NCBI GenBank assembly: GCA_024336345.1
Contig: JANFOG010000005.1
Span: 2,852,001 to 2,916,000 of the forward strand
Direction of reading: 5' to 3'
DNA from: Mariannaea sp. PMI_226
Taxonomy: Eukaryota > Ascomycota > Sordariomycetes > Hypocreales > Nectriaceae
Length of the DNA: 64,000 bases
Part shown: piece after piece, positions 8,609 through 19,878 of the stretch
Layout: each line of letters opens with the position of its first letter
Numbering within the stretch: the stretch's first letter is position 1
Made by a program: the position numbers and the translations under genes
Notes under the pieces: model-generated
What the model saw: the letters and a program-made list of their open reading frames with translations, nothing else
Databases searched by the model: none
What the model was told of the DNA's origin: nothing

Positions 8609-11486
8609 TTCCAAGTCCGAAAGGTGTGCGTGGTATCCATACCTTGTCAAGAATCCCTCACGATGGGCTAAGAGGGCTTGCGTCAGCGGATCTGATGGCC
8701 AGCCCAGCCCCTTGCTCGCTGCAGAACGCCTCCAGAACGCCTCCAGAACAACCCTGGCAGCATGCTGGATCACTGCGCCTTCTTTCTGTGAAGCAGCTGA
8801 AGAATCAAGTCAGAGCCCTATGCACCCTTTTCCCGCCCTCTTGGGCACAAGGTAACCCAGGGCAGCTTCCTGCAACCCAAGGCCCAAGGGCGAAATTGGC
8901 CTCTTGGTCGTTTGTGTGTCAGCTCGCACATGGGAGACGTACGTATACAGTACTCACGGAGTGCGCCGTTTCATCAACGCCTCACCAACCCACATCGCGT
9001 TCTTCGTAGCTGTGCTGGTTCGTTCGTGTGCCCACAATCCTCGAGGTCCCATAAAGAGCACTTGAAAGCCCATGCGAAGTTGAAGTTGGTCACCCTCTAC
9101 CTCTGAGCATCCAGTCGATACCAAAGTCCATGTTGAATTTTTTTTTTTTTTTTTTTAGCAAATGCAGGTCAAGCGAAAATGCCTCGAGTCATCGACCGAC
9201 TGGCTAAAGTGGATAGGATGAAACTCGCTGTTGGCAACCTGCAGAAACGAAACACTTCGTCATGCATTGATGCATAACCGTTTGTCTCTTTGTGTTATGT
9301 CGGAACACCATACATTCAAGCTGGCTATAACTAATCAGTCCAGTACCTGGTGCAGGATCCGGGATTGCGACCTCTGGGCGTTAAATCCTCGTCCATAATT
9401 GGGCAAGATTGGCGACCGAAAATCACAAAGTCACCATATCTACATCGTACAAAGCTGGCATCCTTCCTCCTTGCTTTTATTAAAGGAACTGCTGTACGTA
9501 GTAGTTGGACAATCCTAAAGTTGCCAGATAAAACTACCTTTGCTCGATATTCCAAAGCTCAAGGTCAAAGGATGAAGGGGACGGGGGATGTCTGTGTGCC
9601 TTTTCAGGACACGGACCACACACGATTAAGCTGAGGGCTTTGAGGTCCAGCGTTGACCGAAGCCTTTCTCTAATGAATCTAAAACATAGGTAAGCAGGGA
9701 CGTTCGACGCAAGGAGGTTCTGGTGGCAGAAGTGCGCTTTCGATGGCAGGCGGTCAGCACAAGCAGACGGTTTTCAGAGGGCCTGACGCAGCACTCACAA
9801 GAACAAACAACGCAGCAGATCATGTAATTGGTCATGTAACTGGTACCTCAGCAGTAAAAATTCAAGATCTAAGTTAACTTGACCGCCTCGATGGGCCATC
9901 GATATGCAAGGTCTCCATGGAGTTGCCCGGATCAACACAAGGATACTGTGTAGTCAATCCACGCCGCGCGCCCAACCAAGGAGATACGTACATAATATTC
10001 AGTAGGAAATCCCTTTCGACAATATACTATGTACGAGACTTGACCTGTAGGCATTTTATGAAGTCAGCTTTCAATGCAAGCAAGCACTAATGCAGTCGCT
10101 GAAGTTCGTACCAGCAGGTCCATCCTTCACATCCTCTGTGGCGGTGGGCCGCAAACACCATGACCAGCGAACTCAGGCAAACACGAGGTTTTGAGGACAA
10201 AAGCCGGGTTGCATCGGGCCCTGTTTCATCGATACCTTGTTGACGTTATAGGAATGGAGTCAGGGGGACCACAGTCTAATTTAGCGTGAAACAGCCGGCC
10301 CTCTTCCATGTCCCAGTACCTTGCACAAAGTAGGTAACGTCACTGGAGCTGGAGAGGGTAGCTACGTACCACCTTGCCTATTTAGGTACCTGGTCAATTA
10401 TGTACTGTCCCGAGATAGCTCACAGTACTGTAAGGTGTGTAGTTTTTGGCCTTGAAACCAGGCACATCAATCTACTTAGCCCTCACCATTAGGAGATAGG
10501 ACTCTGTGTCGGCCGCCCCCTTGTCGTCCACGTTCATCATGACGACCCTCGTCTTCGATGTTCTGCAGGACCAGATCACCAATTTTTGTCATGAACTGGG
10601 GGGATGTTCCTTGAATTTTTTTTGAATTTTTTTTCCCTTTCCTCTCTCTTCCGTGTAGTGGTCCCATGTCTCAACGCGTCTGCTCAAATAGAAAGAAAAC
10701 AATGCACGCTGCGAAATGCCCCGTGGCTATCCTATTGCCATTTTTTTTTTCTTTCGTGTAGAGTTCTTTGTTTCTGACCAACTTAAAATTGGGTTTCTGA
10801 GGTAATAATTAATGGCAAATTTTCTGCTGAAGAGTTTTTTTTACAAGCGGCGGTTGAGTTGTCCTCTGTCTGCATCTAAATTGATTGGACAACAATGATC
10901 TATCGTCTTTCTCTCCTCCCCAACTCACAATTCAGCGGGGCCTTACCTACCCGGATGCGTTCAGCTTTCTCCTAAATCAATGTGCTGCTCTCTCCCTTAT
11001 GATCCATGTCCTATTCAAGAGTGTCTACACATTCGGCCGACTCTGTACACGAAAAAATATCAAGGAATATCGGTCGGCGCTCTGCAAACTTGACTCTCAT
11101 CCGTTTGAAACGAAACCATCTACTGCGTCACCTACTTGGGGGGAGATCGTCATGATTTTGCAGCAATAGCCTCACCCTCCCAAACAAGCAGATCCTTCAT
11201 GACATAGTGGTGTTGATTTAGCATGAGACATTCCCATGAATACGGCGCAGTCGCCAAGATTGAGTGCATCGGGTTGACTCTGCCAAGAACTCTATCGAAA
11301 CTATCGGCGCGATATCTCAAGCCCAACCTACCTCGGGCTGCCGGGACTGTCGTCAAAAGGCCTGTGAAGTTCCGAGGGAAATGGGTTTGATTCATGTAAA
11401 CGTTATACGCAAGATCGTTGGCGTTTGATCTGTGAAGTCAATTATCTAAGTTCTTGGCCCATCAACTTCATCTGAGCAGATTCTAG

Positions 11487-11503
11487 CCCCCCCCCCCCCC
11501 CCC
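11487..11503. repeat. Poly-C tract (17 nt)
   Basis: Uninterrupted run of 17 cytosines upstream of the F-box gene's 3' end. The exact length may be uncertain in the assembly. Confidence 0.8.
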
Positions 11504-11978
11504 TGTTTAACCATGTTTCGCATATCATTGTTGCACAGCGTATACTCCAATTCAATATGGCGTTCATCTTACGACCTTCACATGCCAGAATCCGAAAGTT
11601 GGTGCATCGATGCCCCTGGGCTTGCCCGTTAGACGAGTTTTCCAGGCGATATCATATGTGTCGCCCCAACAGATGACGATTCTTCAAACAAGTATGGCTG
11701 GAATTTTCTTGCAAAGGCGGCTTCAATTTAAGGTCATTCACTTCATAGGTGACGCGACTGTCTCACAAAGAACTCTCCTAATCAGAAATTGAGTTATATG
11801 TAGCAGGTCAGTCAGCTTCTCTATATGCTGATATTTACCCAATGAATGGGAGCACTTCGGTGCACCTTATATAACAATGATGATCCGACGTTTTGTAGTC
11901 AGGGATATTGTTGGTACATCTAGAATAGGCGATATTTAGTGAAAAATTAAGTATTTAGATTTTATAACCTCTGGTTTG

Positions 11979-13525
11979 TCAGTATCCGTTCTCGATACTC
12001 TCCACTTGCCTTAGCACAGGCCTAGCGACCTCGGTCGAAAGTCCCAGCTGGCGGATCGCATCGCCGTGAGATCGAATCACATTTGGATCGATTGAAGAGG
12101 TTTGTATGACGACCCTGGAATGGCAATGCCGGTGAGCGACCACATCCCAAGCTTGCGTAGCCGCAATCCCTATAGCAAGCTCCGACGTCCCCCGTACCGT
12201 GATGATTGCCGGCTGACTATCTTGAGCCCTCTGGTAGCGAAAGAGCATTGCCACACCCAGTCTGCCGTTCCATAACTCCATCGTGTCAAGTCTCGGCATC
12301 TGAAGCGCTGCGACAGCGGCGTCTCGAAGTAGGTTGTTGATATCAGCGGTGTCCGCTTCGTTAGTGAGGACCCTCGAAGTCAGCGCCAGAGAAGTGAGCT
12401 TATCCCACGTCCATGAATCTTGACACGCTGCGAAGAAGTGTCTGGCATCGGCGATGAAAGAGGCGGACAGCGTGGTGAGGTGCAGGCTGGCACAGGCAAG
12501 TTTCTGGCTCACGGCCGGATTCGGCACCCTCATAGCGGGACAATAATAATATTTTTCCGGGTATGCCTCGTTGAAGTTCTCGAATATCGTCAACTTACAC
12601 AATTTCGTTTTGGGAAAAGATTCGATCAGCGTTTGGTTACCTGTATTCTAGTTAGTCAGCGACTGCGTTAACTAAATTGCCAAGAGTCAAGCAAGCACTT
12701 ACGTTTATCTGTATGCAATTGCATTCCACACCACTCCCTCCAGGGTTCGTAACAAAACTCCTTCATGTTGGGGAACCGCGTTAGCATGTTGGCGAGTGCA
12801 ACCGGCTTCCATCGTCGGCGGGTCTGTTGGCGAAGGAGCACGACCCCGACGGCGGGTACGAAGGGGAGACCCCGCCACCAACGCATCTCGGGTTCCTCCT
12901 CGTCGAAAGGCCCCTCGCCCATGATCTCTTCAAATATCTGTTCGATGGCGTGTTCGCCAGGACGAAGAATCCGATTCCCGGCAACCCAGCCATGAGCCGG
13001 ATCATTTATCAGGGTCGTTCCTTGTTCGTGCTCATAGCGAGACAAGCACTCGCCTGAGTTGGTGTCTGAGCAGAAGCTGAGGTACTTGAACCAGTGCTGG
13101 TTATCGCTGGGTGAGTAGACACTGATATCGAGGACCAAGTCACCGCGAGGCTCCCATGCACTGAGTGTCGTGAACAAGCTTTCAAACGCATCCGCGATAA
13201 ATTGGTTGTTGATATTGCCCAAGCCCCAACCGTCTTGGTCAGTGTTAACGCATTTTCTGCAATCGTACTGCTTCAGTTCCACGCGAAACCAGATATAGCG
13301 AATCTGGCTTCTCTTTCGGAACAGGATAGTTTGAGAGTTGCGGTCGGCGAGGCGCGGTACCGTCAGGCTAATCTCGGCAAAGTTGAGCGGCTCGATAATT
13401 GATTGCCAGTCTCGGGCAACGGTCGCAAGCAAGCTGCACCTCCCACCGAGAACTGGCAAGAGACCAAGGATCTCATTTCGAATCTCAGGAGGAAGATAAA
13501 CCCAGGAGGTTCTGTCACTCGACAT
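11979..13525 (-). CDS. F-box-like protein with DUF6546 domain
   Basis: Two exons, 13525-12703 and 12640-11979, are joined by a 62-nt intron (GTAAGT ... TACAG) to give 494 residues. The N-terminus has an F-box-like motif (WVYLPPEIRNEILGLLP, residues 8-24, with a following LATVARDWQSIIEPLNF). The second half matches the fungal DUF6546 region as I remember it: GEGPFDEEEPEMRWWRGLP, LLRQQTRRRWKP, KEFCYEPWREW, then exon-2 blocks LTIFENFNEAYP, LSASFIADARHFF, LTSLALTSRVL, DTMELWNGRLGVAMLFRYQ and ITVRGTSELA. Proteins of this kind are abundant and expanded in filamentous fungi, especially plant or insect associates. Their substrates are unknown, although the F-box suggests a role as SCF ubiquitin-ligase adaptor (inference). 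It stands alone in a gene-poor region. Confidence 0.82.
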
Positions 13526-14172
13526 CTCTGATTAGGCGTGCAGTGGGTTGAGTGTGAACGATCGCAGTCGATGTGGATTGAGAAGGATGTGATGGGATGA
13601 AATAACTGGAAGATTAGGACCTGACAAAGAGAGGGAGAGATAGGCGACGGGATACTTATACCTTTCTGCAGATAGTTTGCAGTCATAGTTAGAAGTACAA
13701 GCCTTTCAGCAATGCAGCTGAAAGCTTGAAAATAGGCAACTGTGTTGTTATCAGAATATGATGACCATGATGTGGATTTTCTGGTTCAGCCCAAAGTATA
13801 ACAGCAAGCAAACAAGGGGGATGAAGAGATCTTGGATGAGAGCCGACCCCCCCTTATGCTTAATCTCCAGGAACACCCTGATAGGCAGCATATAAGTTAG
13901 ATGATTGCATTTTAACTCTTTTATTCAATGGAAGTAAAGCACCGAGATGTGGCGCCACAGGTCACTAACTTGTAAGTGCCACTGTGGCTGTGTGGCTAAT
14001 TTTACCGATGGTCCATCTACTCTAGCAGCCCAGATCTGATGGGATTTTGCAGAGTAGGGCAGCGCGATCTACCCATTGTAACGGCCGGAGGTAGGGAGGA
14101 GATCGAGTAGGGTCAGCGAGTCCCATTATAACAGCAGTCAAGGGCAGCTTTTAAGTATTTGTTTTAGTCCTA

Positions 14173-14451
14173 TCCCTTTAGGGGTGGTAAGGCAACATTT
14201 CCATACCGGATCAGGGATTTTTACGAATTAAAGATAGGACACTGGACAATACTTTCATTTCCTATTAAATTTGCCAATAATTCAAGTCTTAATGATCCCC
14301 CTTAGTATATAATAGAACCTGAATTCATTTACTACATTACCTTTGCTTTTACTATATATATGGTTTTGTATATACCTCTGATGTTATGGATCACCTATTA
14401 GGGTAGTGTGGTTCCAGGTATGGCCATGTTGCCTTACCACCCCTAAAGGGA
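14173..14451. mobile_element. MITE with ~36-bp terminal inverted repeats and TA duplication
   Basis: The left end TCCCTTTAGGGGTGGTAAGG continues CAACAT-TT-CCATACC. The right end, read in reverse complement, is the same string except GG for TT, so the inverted repeats run about 35-36 bp with two differences. Each end is flanked by TA (14171-14172 and 14452-14453), the target duplication of the Tc1/mariner superfamily (Fot1/pogo in fungi). The 279-bp interior is AT-rich with no coding capacity, so this is a non-autonomous miniature element needing a transposase from elsewhere. The near-identical arms suggest fairly recent movement. The superfamily is inferred from the TA duplication only. Confidence 0.82.
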
Positions 14452-14543
14452 TATAAATTGAAGAACAGCTCTTAGATTGCTTTACTATTGGCTGTATGCA
14501 ATTATCTAATATTACTTCAGTGAGCTTGGGTAATATGGAGATA

Positions 14544-14568
14544 GATACGCTCCACTTGCCTTAGCACA
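14544..14568. repeat. Short duplicate of F-box gene 3' end
   Basis: 25 bases match 11994-12018 with one difference (both contain CTCCACTTGCCTTAGCACA). In the gene this stretch encodes the C-terminal VLRQVESI on the minus strand; here it would read VLRQVERI. Similarity does not extend on either side. It is probably a scrap of a lost paralogue. Confidence 0.5.
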
Positions 14569-16090
14569 CCAGAAGGGATAGAGCTACAGGTAAGAATGAC
14601 CTTGGCCTAGGCATCAACCGTTTACTAAACTACGTTTAACATAATTAAACTCTTCTGTAACCAAGAGGAGTTTCTGTTGCAAACCGCATGGCCAAAAACG
14701 TAGCGCTAGCTACGTAGTGGCTCTTATTAATCTTTGCATTATATGTCCAATTCGACAGATAGGCCATTCTGTGGTGAGCCAAACCCGCATTCCCGTCTAT
14801 TGGCTTACCAGCAGCCAAACGGCATTGTGGAAATAACATCTCGGGGATAAGTGAAAGAGATGTGCAAGCGAAAGAGCCCTAGACTACGGGTCTAGACCAT
14901 GGAGCAGTGATTGGTCCTCGGGAAAAGGAAATGATCGGCACAGGTGCCACCATACAGGTAGAGCCCAAACCCGGGGAGCCGGAGTCTGAGAAATGAGAAG
15001 TACCCAGACGTAATCTCGGAGGCAATCGCGTAGTTATCTTCCAGAGGCAAATGCGCATACGTAGTGCCTGTATACTCAACTTTTGTTGATCCGGGGGTGA
15101 AGAAGAAGATATATGACCGTTTCGTGTATCCTGTCTGATGCGGAGAGAGAGAGGGAGAGAGACGGGGGGAGGGGGTGCTTAGGCAGCTCAAAACATGACA
15201 ACTTTGTATGGAGGACTACTCCGTCTGGTACCTGCTTCCTACGCGTAATACGGTAATTAATCAATAGAGGGTTCTAGGCCTCTGTGTGGGCGCTCGGCAT
15301 TACATCATATGGCCAGCCGCATCCCTGCCCCATACTGACAAAGGACTGCGCGCGTGTGGATGTGTGCAGGTGGATGGTGCCAAGTGCTTAATGATGAGAG
15401 CCCAATTTTTTTTTCATTGGTGACTCTCCCACCCTTATATGCATCTCGTCTACGCGCGATACCAGTCGATAATATTTACACTACTTACCTACCTAGCCAG
15501 CCTTACCTACAGTGCCTTACCTACGGTACCTCCCTTCATTTTCTTGGGCCTTCCTCCCGTCTTTTGCTAGATCTGTGAAGGAAAGCACAACGCACGACCG
15601 CGACTGCTTGGTACTGTGCTGGTGTTGTGGTTGGTCTCTTTCGGTCCAGCTTGGGAGCCTTGTGAGGCTGGAGCAACCTGCAGAATACCTCCATACCTAC
15701 GGAGTACTGTATCTACCTAACCTACCTCACTTTACCTTACCTTGCCTTACCCAACCGACCACCCAGGTAGTAGCGTTCATAAGGAAGGAAGGCTCCTTGC
15801 TGCCTGCTGATCGACTAGCGTCTCCGGAGTCCATATAGACTACTACCGAGTCCTGTTGCTTGGTCCTCTACTACACGACCTGCACTCTCTATTCGCCCAA
15901 GTTGCTCCCATTTGAAGAACCTGATATCCGACACCCGTCATCCGCCGTCATCCGTCATCCGCGACATCGCATGCGCAGTCCTTTTGTCGATCAGGCCGAT
16001 CAGACCGACCAGGTGAAACCATACCCAACGCGCGAACGTCTTTGAGCTCCCTGTGATGCGCCGTGCTTCTCTCTTGCAAGCGCAATCAAC

Positions 16091-19000
16091 ATGGCGAAAG
16101 TGATAGGGGAGGAGAACTGGCTTGCCTACTTGGATGAGACGGTTCGAAATGCGACCGACCTAGAGCGTCGTGTCGACGCTGTCGAGAACTATAAGCGCGC
16201 TGTAGGCAATGAACCAGGAAGTCTTCGCATCTGGCTATCCTACTGCAACTTCTTTTGGTCGCTATGGGAGGCCACCCAATCCCCCGCTGGAGACGGCTGG
16301 ACTGATGAAGAGAGAATCCTGGGTCGGGAACTTTTTTCCTTTGGTTCCTCTCTTGATCTGTGGCAGCAAGGTTACGAAGCGATCCGATATCGTCTCAGCG
16401 ACAGCCATCTACTCTGGGACAGATGGGTTTCTTTGGAAATGGAACTGCTCTCCAAGTCGCGAACTCCCGAGGGCATCAAGCGCGTCACCCATCTCTTCCG
16501 CGATCGTCTTGCAACCCCGCACATGACTTGGGAAGAGACTTCCCAGAGATACTCGAGCTTTCTAACAGATTACAACCGCGCCGCTTGGGAGGACGCCATG
16601 GCGGACGTCACTACTAGTGCTCAAACTGCCAAGAAGCTTGTTGCTGCTCGCGATCCTTTCGAGTTGAAACTTAAACAGGCGACTGAATCTGGCGATTCCG
16701 ACGCCCAAAAAGCTGCCATGATTGCATATGTCGATTGGGAGGTAACCCAGAGTAAACGCAGCGTCGACAACCACGAAATAGGTCTCGATCTTGCCCGTGG
16801 CATCTTTGCTCGGGCTCTGACAGGCATCTGTTCTACCGATCAATCGACATGGCTAGAGTACGTCGTTTTGCTCTCCTCTTCAAATTCCGTTCTTCAAACA
16901 TCCGAAAATTTGCTTGATGTTCTGAGAAGGGCCGTCCAGCACTGCCCTTGGTCAGGAATACTGTGGAATAGGTACATCTCGTGTGCCGAGGAGACGAAGC
17001 TTCCCTTTGCAGAGATTGAATCCATCAAGCATGCCGCGACAAGTGAGGATCAGCTCCTGAGAGATGGGATGGAGGGAATGATTGAAATGTACGAGGCCTG
17101 GTGCGGCTTCCTTAAGCGAACAGCCATGGATTCCACCGCCATGGACGAAGCGGTTGATATTGCTGACATGGGTCTAAGCGCAGCCCTTGAGGATGTCGCC
17201 ATTGTCGGCCAGCGACTGTATGGCAAGGATTACCAGGGCGACCCTAAGTTCCGACTAGAGCGAATATACATCCAGTACCTCACTGAGAAGAAGGGTGCCA
17301 TTGATAAGGCTCGCCTTCAGTGGAACAAGCTGGCTACCTGCCAAATCCATGCAGATAATCACGACTTCTGGTTCAGATACTACATGTGGGAGATGCTGAT
17401 TTTCTCCTCAAACATTCAAGAGAAGTTGGGGTTGATAGGACCTCCTACAAACGCTAACCTTCGAGTACCCTCCTTCGCGACCGGTGTCCTATTCCGTGCC
17501 GTTCAACGGAAGACGATTGACTGGCCAGAGAAGGTATTGGAAGTATATATGCAGCATTGCAACGACTACGAGCCACCTCTTTCTCTGCGCAGGGCGGGTG
17601 ACCGAGCATATAGAATTACCAAGGCTATTCAGAAGCGTCGTAACCAGGAGGCCGAAGACAAGGCTGCCAACTACCGGTGGTATAGTGCCCAGCAAACCGA
17701 GGTCGCAACCGAGGAACCAGAGACTCCTACCAGCTCCAAGCGCAAAAGAGAAGATCTCCCGGTTGCAGCTGAAGATGAACCAGAAAACGCCAATAAGCGA
17801 CACAAAGCCGATAAGGAAGCGAAACCTCAGGAACCAGCCTCAGCAACGCAGGATGTGAAAAGAGACAGAGAGAACGCCACTGTCATCGTTACCAACCTTC
17901 CCGGTGACGTGTCTCAGGTTAAACTACGTCAGTATTTCAAGGAGTATGGTCATATCAACAACATCACGGCATTGGTGCAGGATAAGGACGGGGAAACATC
18001 CACAGCTCTAATCGAATTTAAGACGCCCGAGGAGGCCCAATCTGCCCTACTTCGAGATGGAAAGTACTATGGTCAGTCACAAATTAGTGTTCAGTCCGGG
18101 CATGACCTTACTGTCTTCATCACAAACTACCCACCAGCCGCTGGCCAAGAATACATCCGAAACCTGTTCAAGGACTGTGGTGAGGTTCTCAGCATTCGTT
18201 GGCCGAGCCTTCAGAAGAACACACACCGACGATTCTGCTATATCTCCTTCCGCGACCGAGAGGCGTCCGCCAAGGCAGTGCGGAAAGACGGCACCTTGCT
18301 AGAAGATCGCTACAAGTTATTAGCCAAGTACTCGGATCCGACTCACAAGAAGACACGCGAGGGTGCCCTTGCAGAAGGCCGGGAAGTGTACATTGGCAAC
18401 CTAGATCGAGCTGTCTCCGAATCAGAGCTCAAAGATACCTTCTCCAAATATGGCACAGTGACCCGTGTCAATATGCCACAGACTCTCAGTGGTAAAAGCA
18501 AGGGATTTGCATTTATTGACTTCTCGACCAAGGAGGAGGCCCAGCAGGCGGCGACTGAGCTTAACAATGTCAAGTATCATAGCCAGGTTCTCAAGGTTGA
18601 GGTCTCGAAAGAGTCCAAGTTTAAGCCAACAGCTAGAACTGTCGTTAAGCAACGCGAATCAGCTTCACCTGCACCATCCTCCAGTCGCGACAACGAAGGG
18701 GACGAGGCCATGCGCGACAACGACGCAGAGACTGGAGCCCAGCACAACCCCACTGGCGCTGAGATTGCATCTCGCACGATCGCACTGATGGGTCTCCCAG
18801 ACACAGTGAACGACGCTTGGGTGCGAGCCCTCGTTGAGCCCATGGGCACTGTCAACGACATTGTTCTTCGACCTGCTCACGGTGGCGCCAAGATCGAGTT
18901 TTCGGATGCTGCTACGGCAGGTAAAGTTGCACTACAGCTTAGAGGAATGGAGCATGAAGGCCACAAGTTGCGAGTCGGCACCGTCGATGAGTTGCGGCAA

Positions 19001-19363
19001 TCCAAGGCTGAGCGCAAAGAGGATCGCATCGTGTATGGGGCCAAGAACCAGAAAACGAAAAATCCGCAAAAATCAGAAAGTTCATCATCCAAGAGCCTGG
19101 TTCCCCCCTCGACGATCATTCGTCGGCCCGTCCTAGGTAAGCCCGGACCTCGACGTGGGCTGGGATTTTCGAGACCTATTGTACCCAGCTCGGCAACACC
19201 AAAGCCAGCTGCCGATGCTAATGGCGCGCCGGTGAAGAAGAGCAATGCAGATTTCAAAGCCATGTTCCTTGCAAGCAGTGAGAAGGCGAACAATACTACA
19301 ACTGGAGGGGAGGGCAAGGATAAAGAAACGGACGGAAATGGAGAAAAAAAAATAGAAAAGTGA
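16091..19363 (+). CDS. PRP24: PRP24/SART3-type U6 snRNP recycling factor
   Basis: A single 1090-codon exon. Residues ~1-530 are HAT (half-TPR) repeats (for example LRIWLSYCNFFW, LWDRWVSLEME, GILWNRYISCAEE). A nuclear-type basic/acid linker (SKRKRED ... NKRHK) follows. Then come four RRMs at about residues 594-665 (TVIVTNLPGDVS), 672-755 (TVFITNYPPAAG), 763-840 (EVYIGNLDRAVS ... KGFAFIDF) and 892-970 (TIALMGLPDTV), and a C-terminal Lsm-interaction motif NADFKAMFL near residue 1051. The HAT plus RRM plus Lsm-motif arrangement is that of metazoan SART3 and S. pombe Prp24; budding yeast Prp24 lacks the HAT part. The protein anneals U4 and U6 snRNAs after each round of splicing. The lack of introns over 3.3 kb is unusual next to its neighbours. 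Confidence 0.92.
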   Translation: MAKVIGEENWLAYLDETVRNATDLERRVDAVENYKRAVGNEPGSLRIWLSYCNFFWSLWEATQSPAGDGWTDEERILGRELFSFGSSLDLWQQGYEAIRYRLSDSHLLWDRWVSLEMELLSKSRTPEGIKRVTHLFRDRLATPHMTWEETSQRYSSFLTDYNRAAWEDAMADVTTSAQTAKKLVAARDPFELKLKQATESGDSDAQKAAMIAYVDWEVTQSKRSVDNHEIGLDLARGIFARALTGICSTDQSTWLEYVVLLSSSNSVLQTSENLLDVLRRAVQHCPWSGILWNRYISCAEETKLPFAEIESIKHAATSEDQLLRDGMEGMIEMYEAWCGFLKRTAMDSTAMDEAVDIADMGLSAALEDVAIVGQRLYGKDYQGDPKFRLERIYIQYLTEKKGAIDKARLQWNKLATCQIHADNHDFWFRYYMWEMLIFSSNIQEKLGLIGPPTNANLRVPSFATGVLFRAVQRKTIDWPEKVLEVYMQHCNDYEPPLSLRRAGDRAYRITKAIQKRRNQEAEDKAANYRWYSAQQTEVATEEPETPTSSKRKREDLPVAAEDEPENANKRHKADKEAKPQEPASATQDVKRDRENATVIVTNLPGDVSQVKLRQYFKEYGHINNITALVQDKDGETSTALIEFKTPEEAQSALLRDGKYYGQSQISVQSGHDLTVFITNYPPAAGQEYIRNLFKDCGEVLSIRWPSLQKNTHRRFCYISFRDREASAKAVRKDGTLLEDRYKLLAKYSDPTHKKTREGALAEGREVYIGNLDRAVSESELKDTFSKYGTVTRVNMPQTLSGKSKGFAFIDFSTKEEAQQAATELNNVKYHSQVLKVEVSKESKFKPTARTVVKQRESASPAPSSSRDNEGDEAMRDNDAETGAQHNPTGAEIASRTIALMGLPDTVNDAWVRALVEPMGTVNDIVLRPAHGGAKIEFSDAATAGKVALQLRGMEHEGHKLRVGTVDELRQSKAERKEDRIVYGAKNQKTKNPQKSESSSSKSLVPPSTIIRRPVLGKPGPRRGLGFSRPIVPSSATPKPAADANGAPVKKSNADFKAMFLASSEKANNTTTGGEGKDKETDGNGEKKIEK

Positions 19364-19878
19364 TTGTAAATGTACTGTAACTTCTGGGTTTTGTGCGTTA
19401 TGAGGATATGATATCCGGCTGGCTAGTCTTTGGTAGAAAGGTGGGAAGGAAAGGAGATTTATTATTGTACCTATGTATGAAGTTCTCATTTGCGTTGGTG
19501 GCTCAAAATCCAGTCGTGCACACAAACACACCGTCCAAGATATAGGGAACAGGATGTTGAACAATGTTGATAGCTTCGTTGGCTACCACTGTTACAGAGT
19601 GTGTAGCGTTACCTGATACCTGACTTAAGATTGATTTAAGAATGCGGATATCCTCATCACGCGTAGTTCTCTAGCATCCATTCATTCCATGCTCATCAGC
19701 TTCTTATTGAAAACGGCGTATCACGGCCCCCGATTTTCGTTGTTCTTTGCCTCATGTCCATCCGTGTTTCTACAATTCCACGATGCTCCCAAGATTTCTA
19801 TCCTTTGGTCGCCACGAAAATGCTATGCCTACCTGCCCAGGTGTATACGGTCAAAATCCACCCTGTATCTACCCGCGT
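19364..19878. other. Intergenic, PRP24 to DHX29 (convergent)
   Basis: Tail-to-tail spacer of ~515 bp, presumably 3' untranslated regions. Nothing else recognised. Confidence 0.5.

Larger units (their letters stand above)
6761..11978. other. Long gene-poor region
   Basis: More than 5 kb with no gene I can support. About 0.8 kb next to the CFEM gene is its likely promoter and leader. The rest holds short open frames without recognisable domains, hexamer repeats (7675-7704), C-tracts (8596-8608 and 11487-11503), T-tracts near 9138 and 10740, and many ACCTA/GTACC words. An 81-codon minus-strand frame at 11150-11395 has a protein-like composition but no family I know. No tRNA or rRNA was seen. 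Confidence 0.5.
13526..16090. other. Gene-poor spacer with MITE
   Basis: It contains the F-box gene promoter, an AT-rich interval with a MITE (14173-14451), a short echo of the F-box gene end (14544-14568), a purine-rich tract near 15140-15176, and from about 15450 onward a promoter or leader region for PRP24 rich in CCTACCT and CTTACCTAC words. Open frames here are short and unrecognised. Confidence 0.5.

Noticed and set aside
8548..9009. 153-codon plus-strand open frame in the gene-poor region
   Set aside because: Low-complexity start caused by a C-tract, overlapping frames on both strands, and no domain or fungal codon bias.
11150..11395. 81-codon minus-strand frame with protein-like composition
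   Set aside because: No recognisable family, no supporting splice partners found, and adjacent sequence is non-coding. Noted only in the regional entry.
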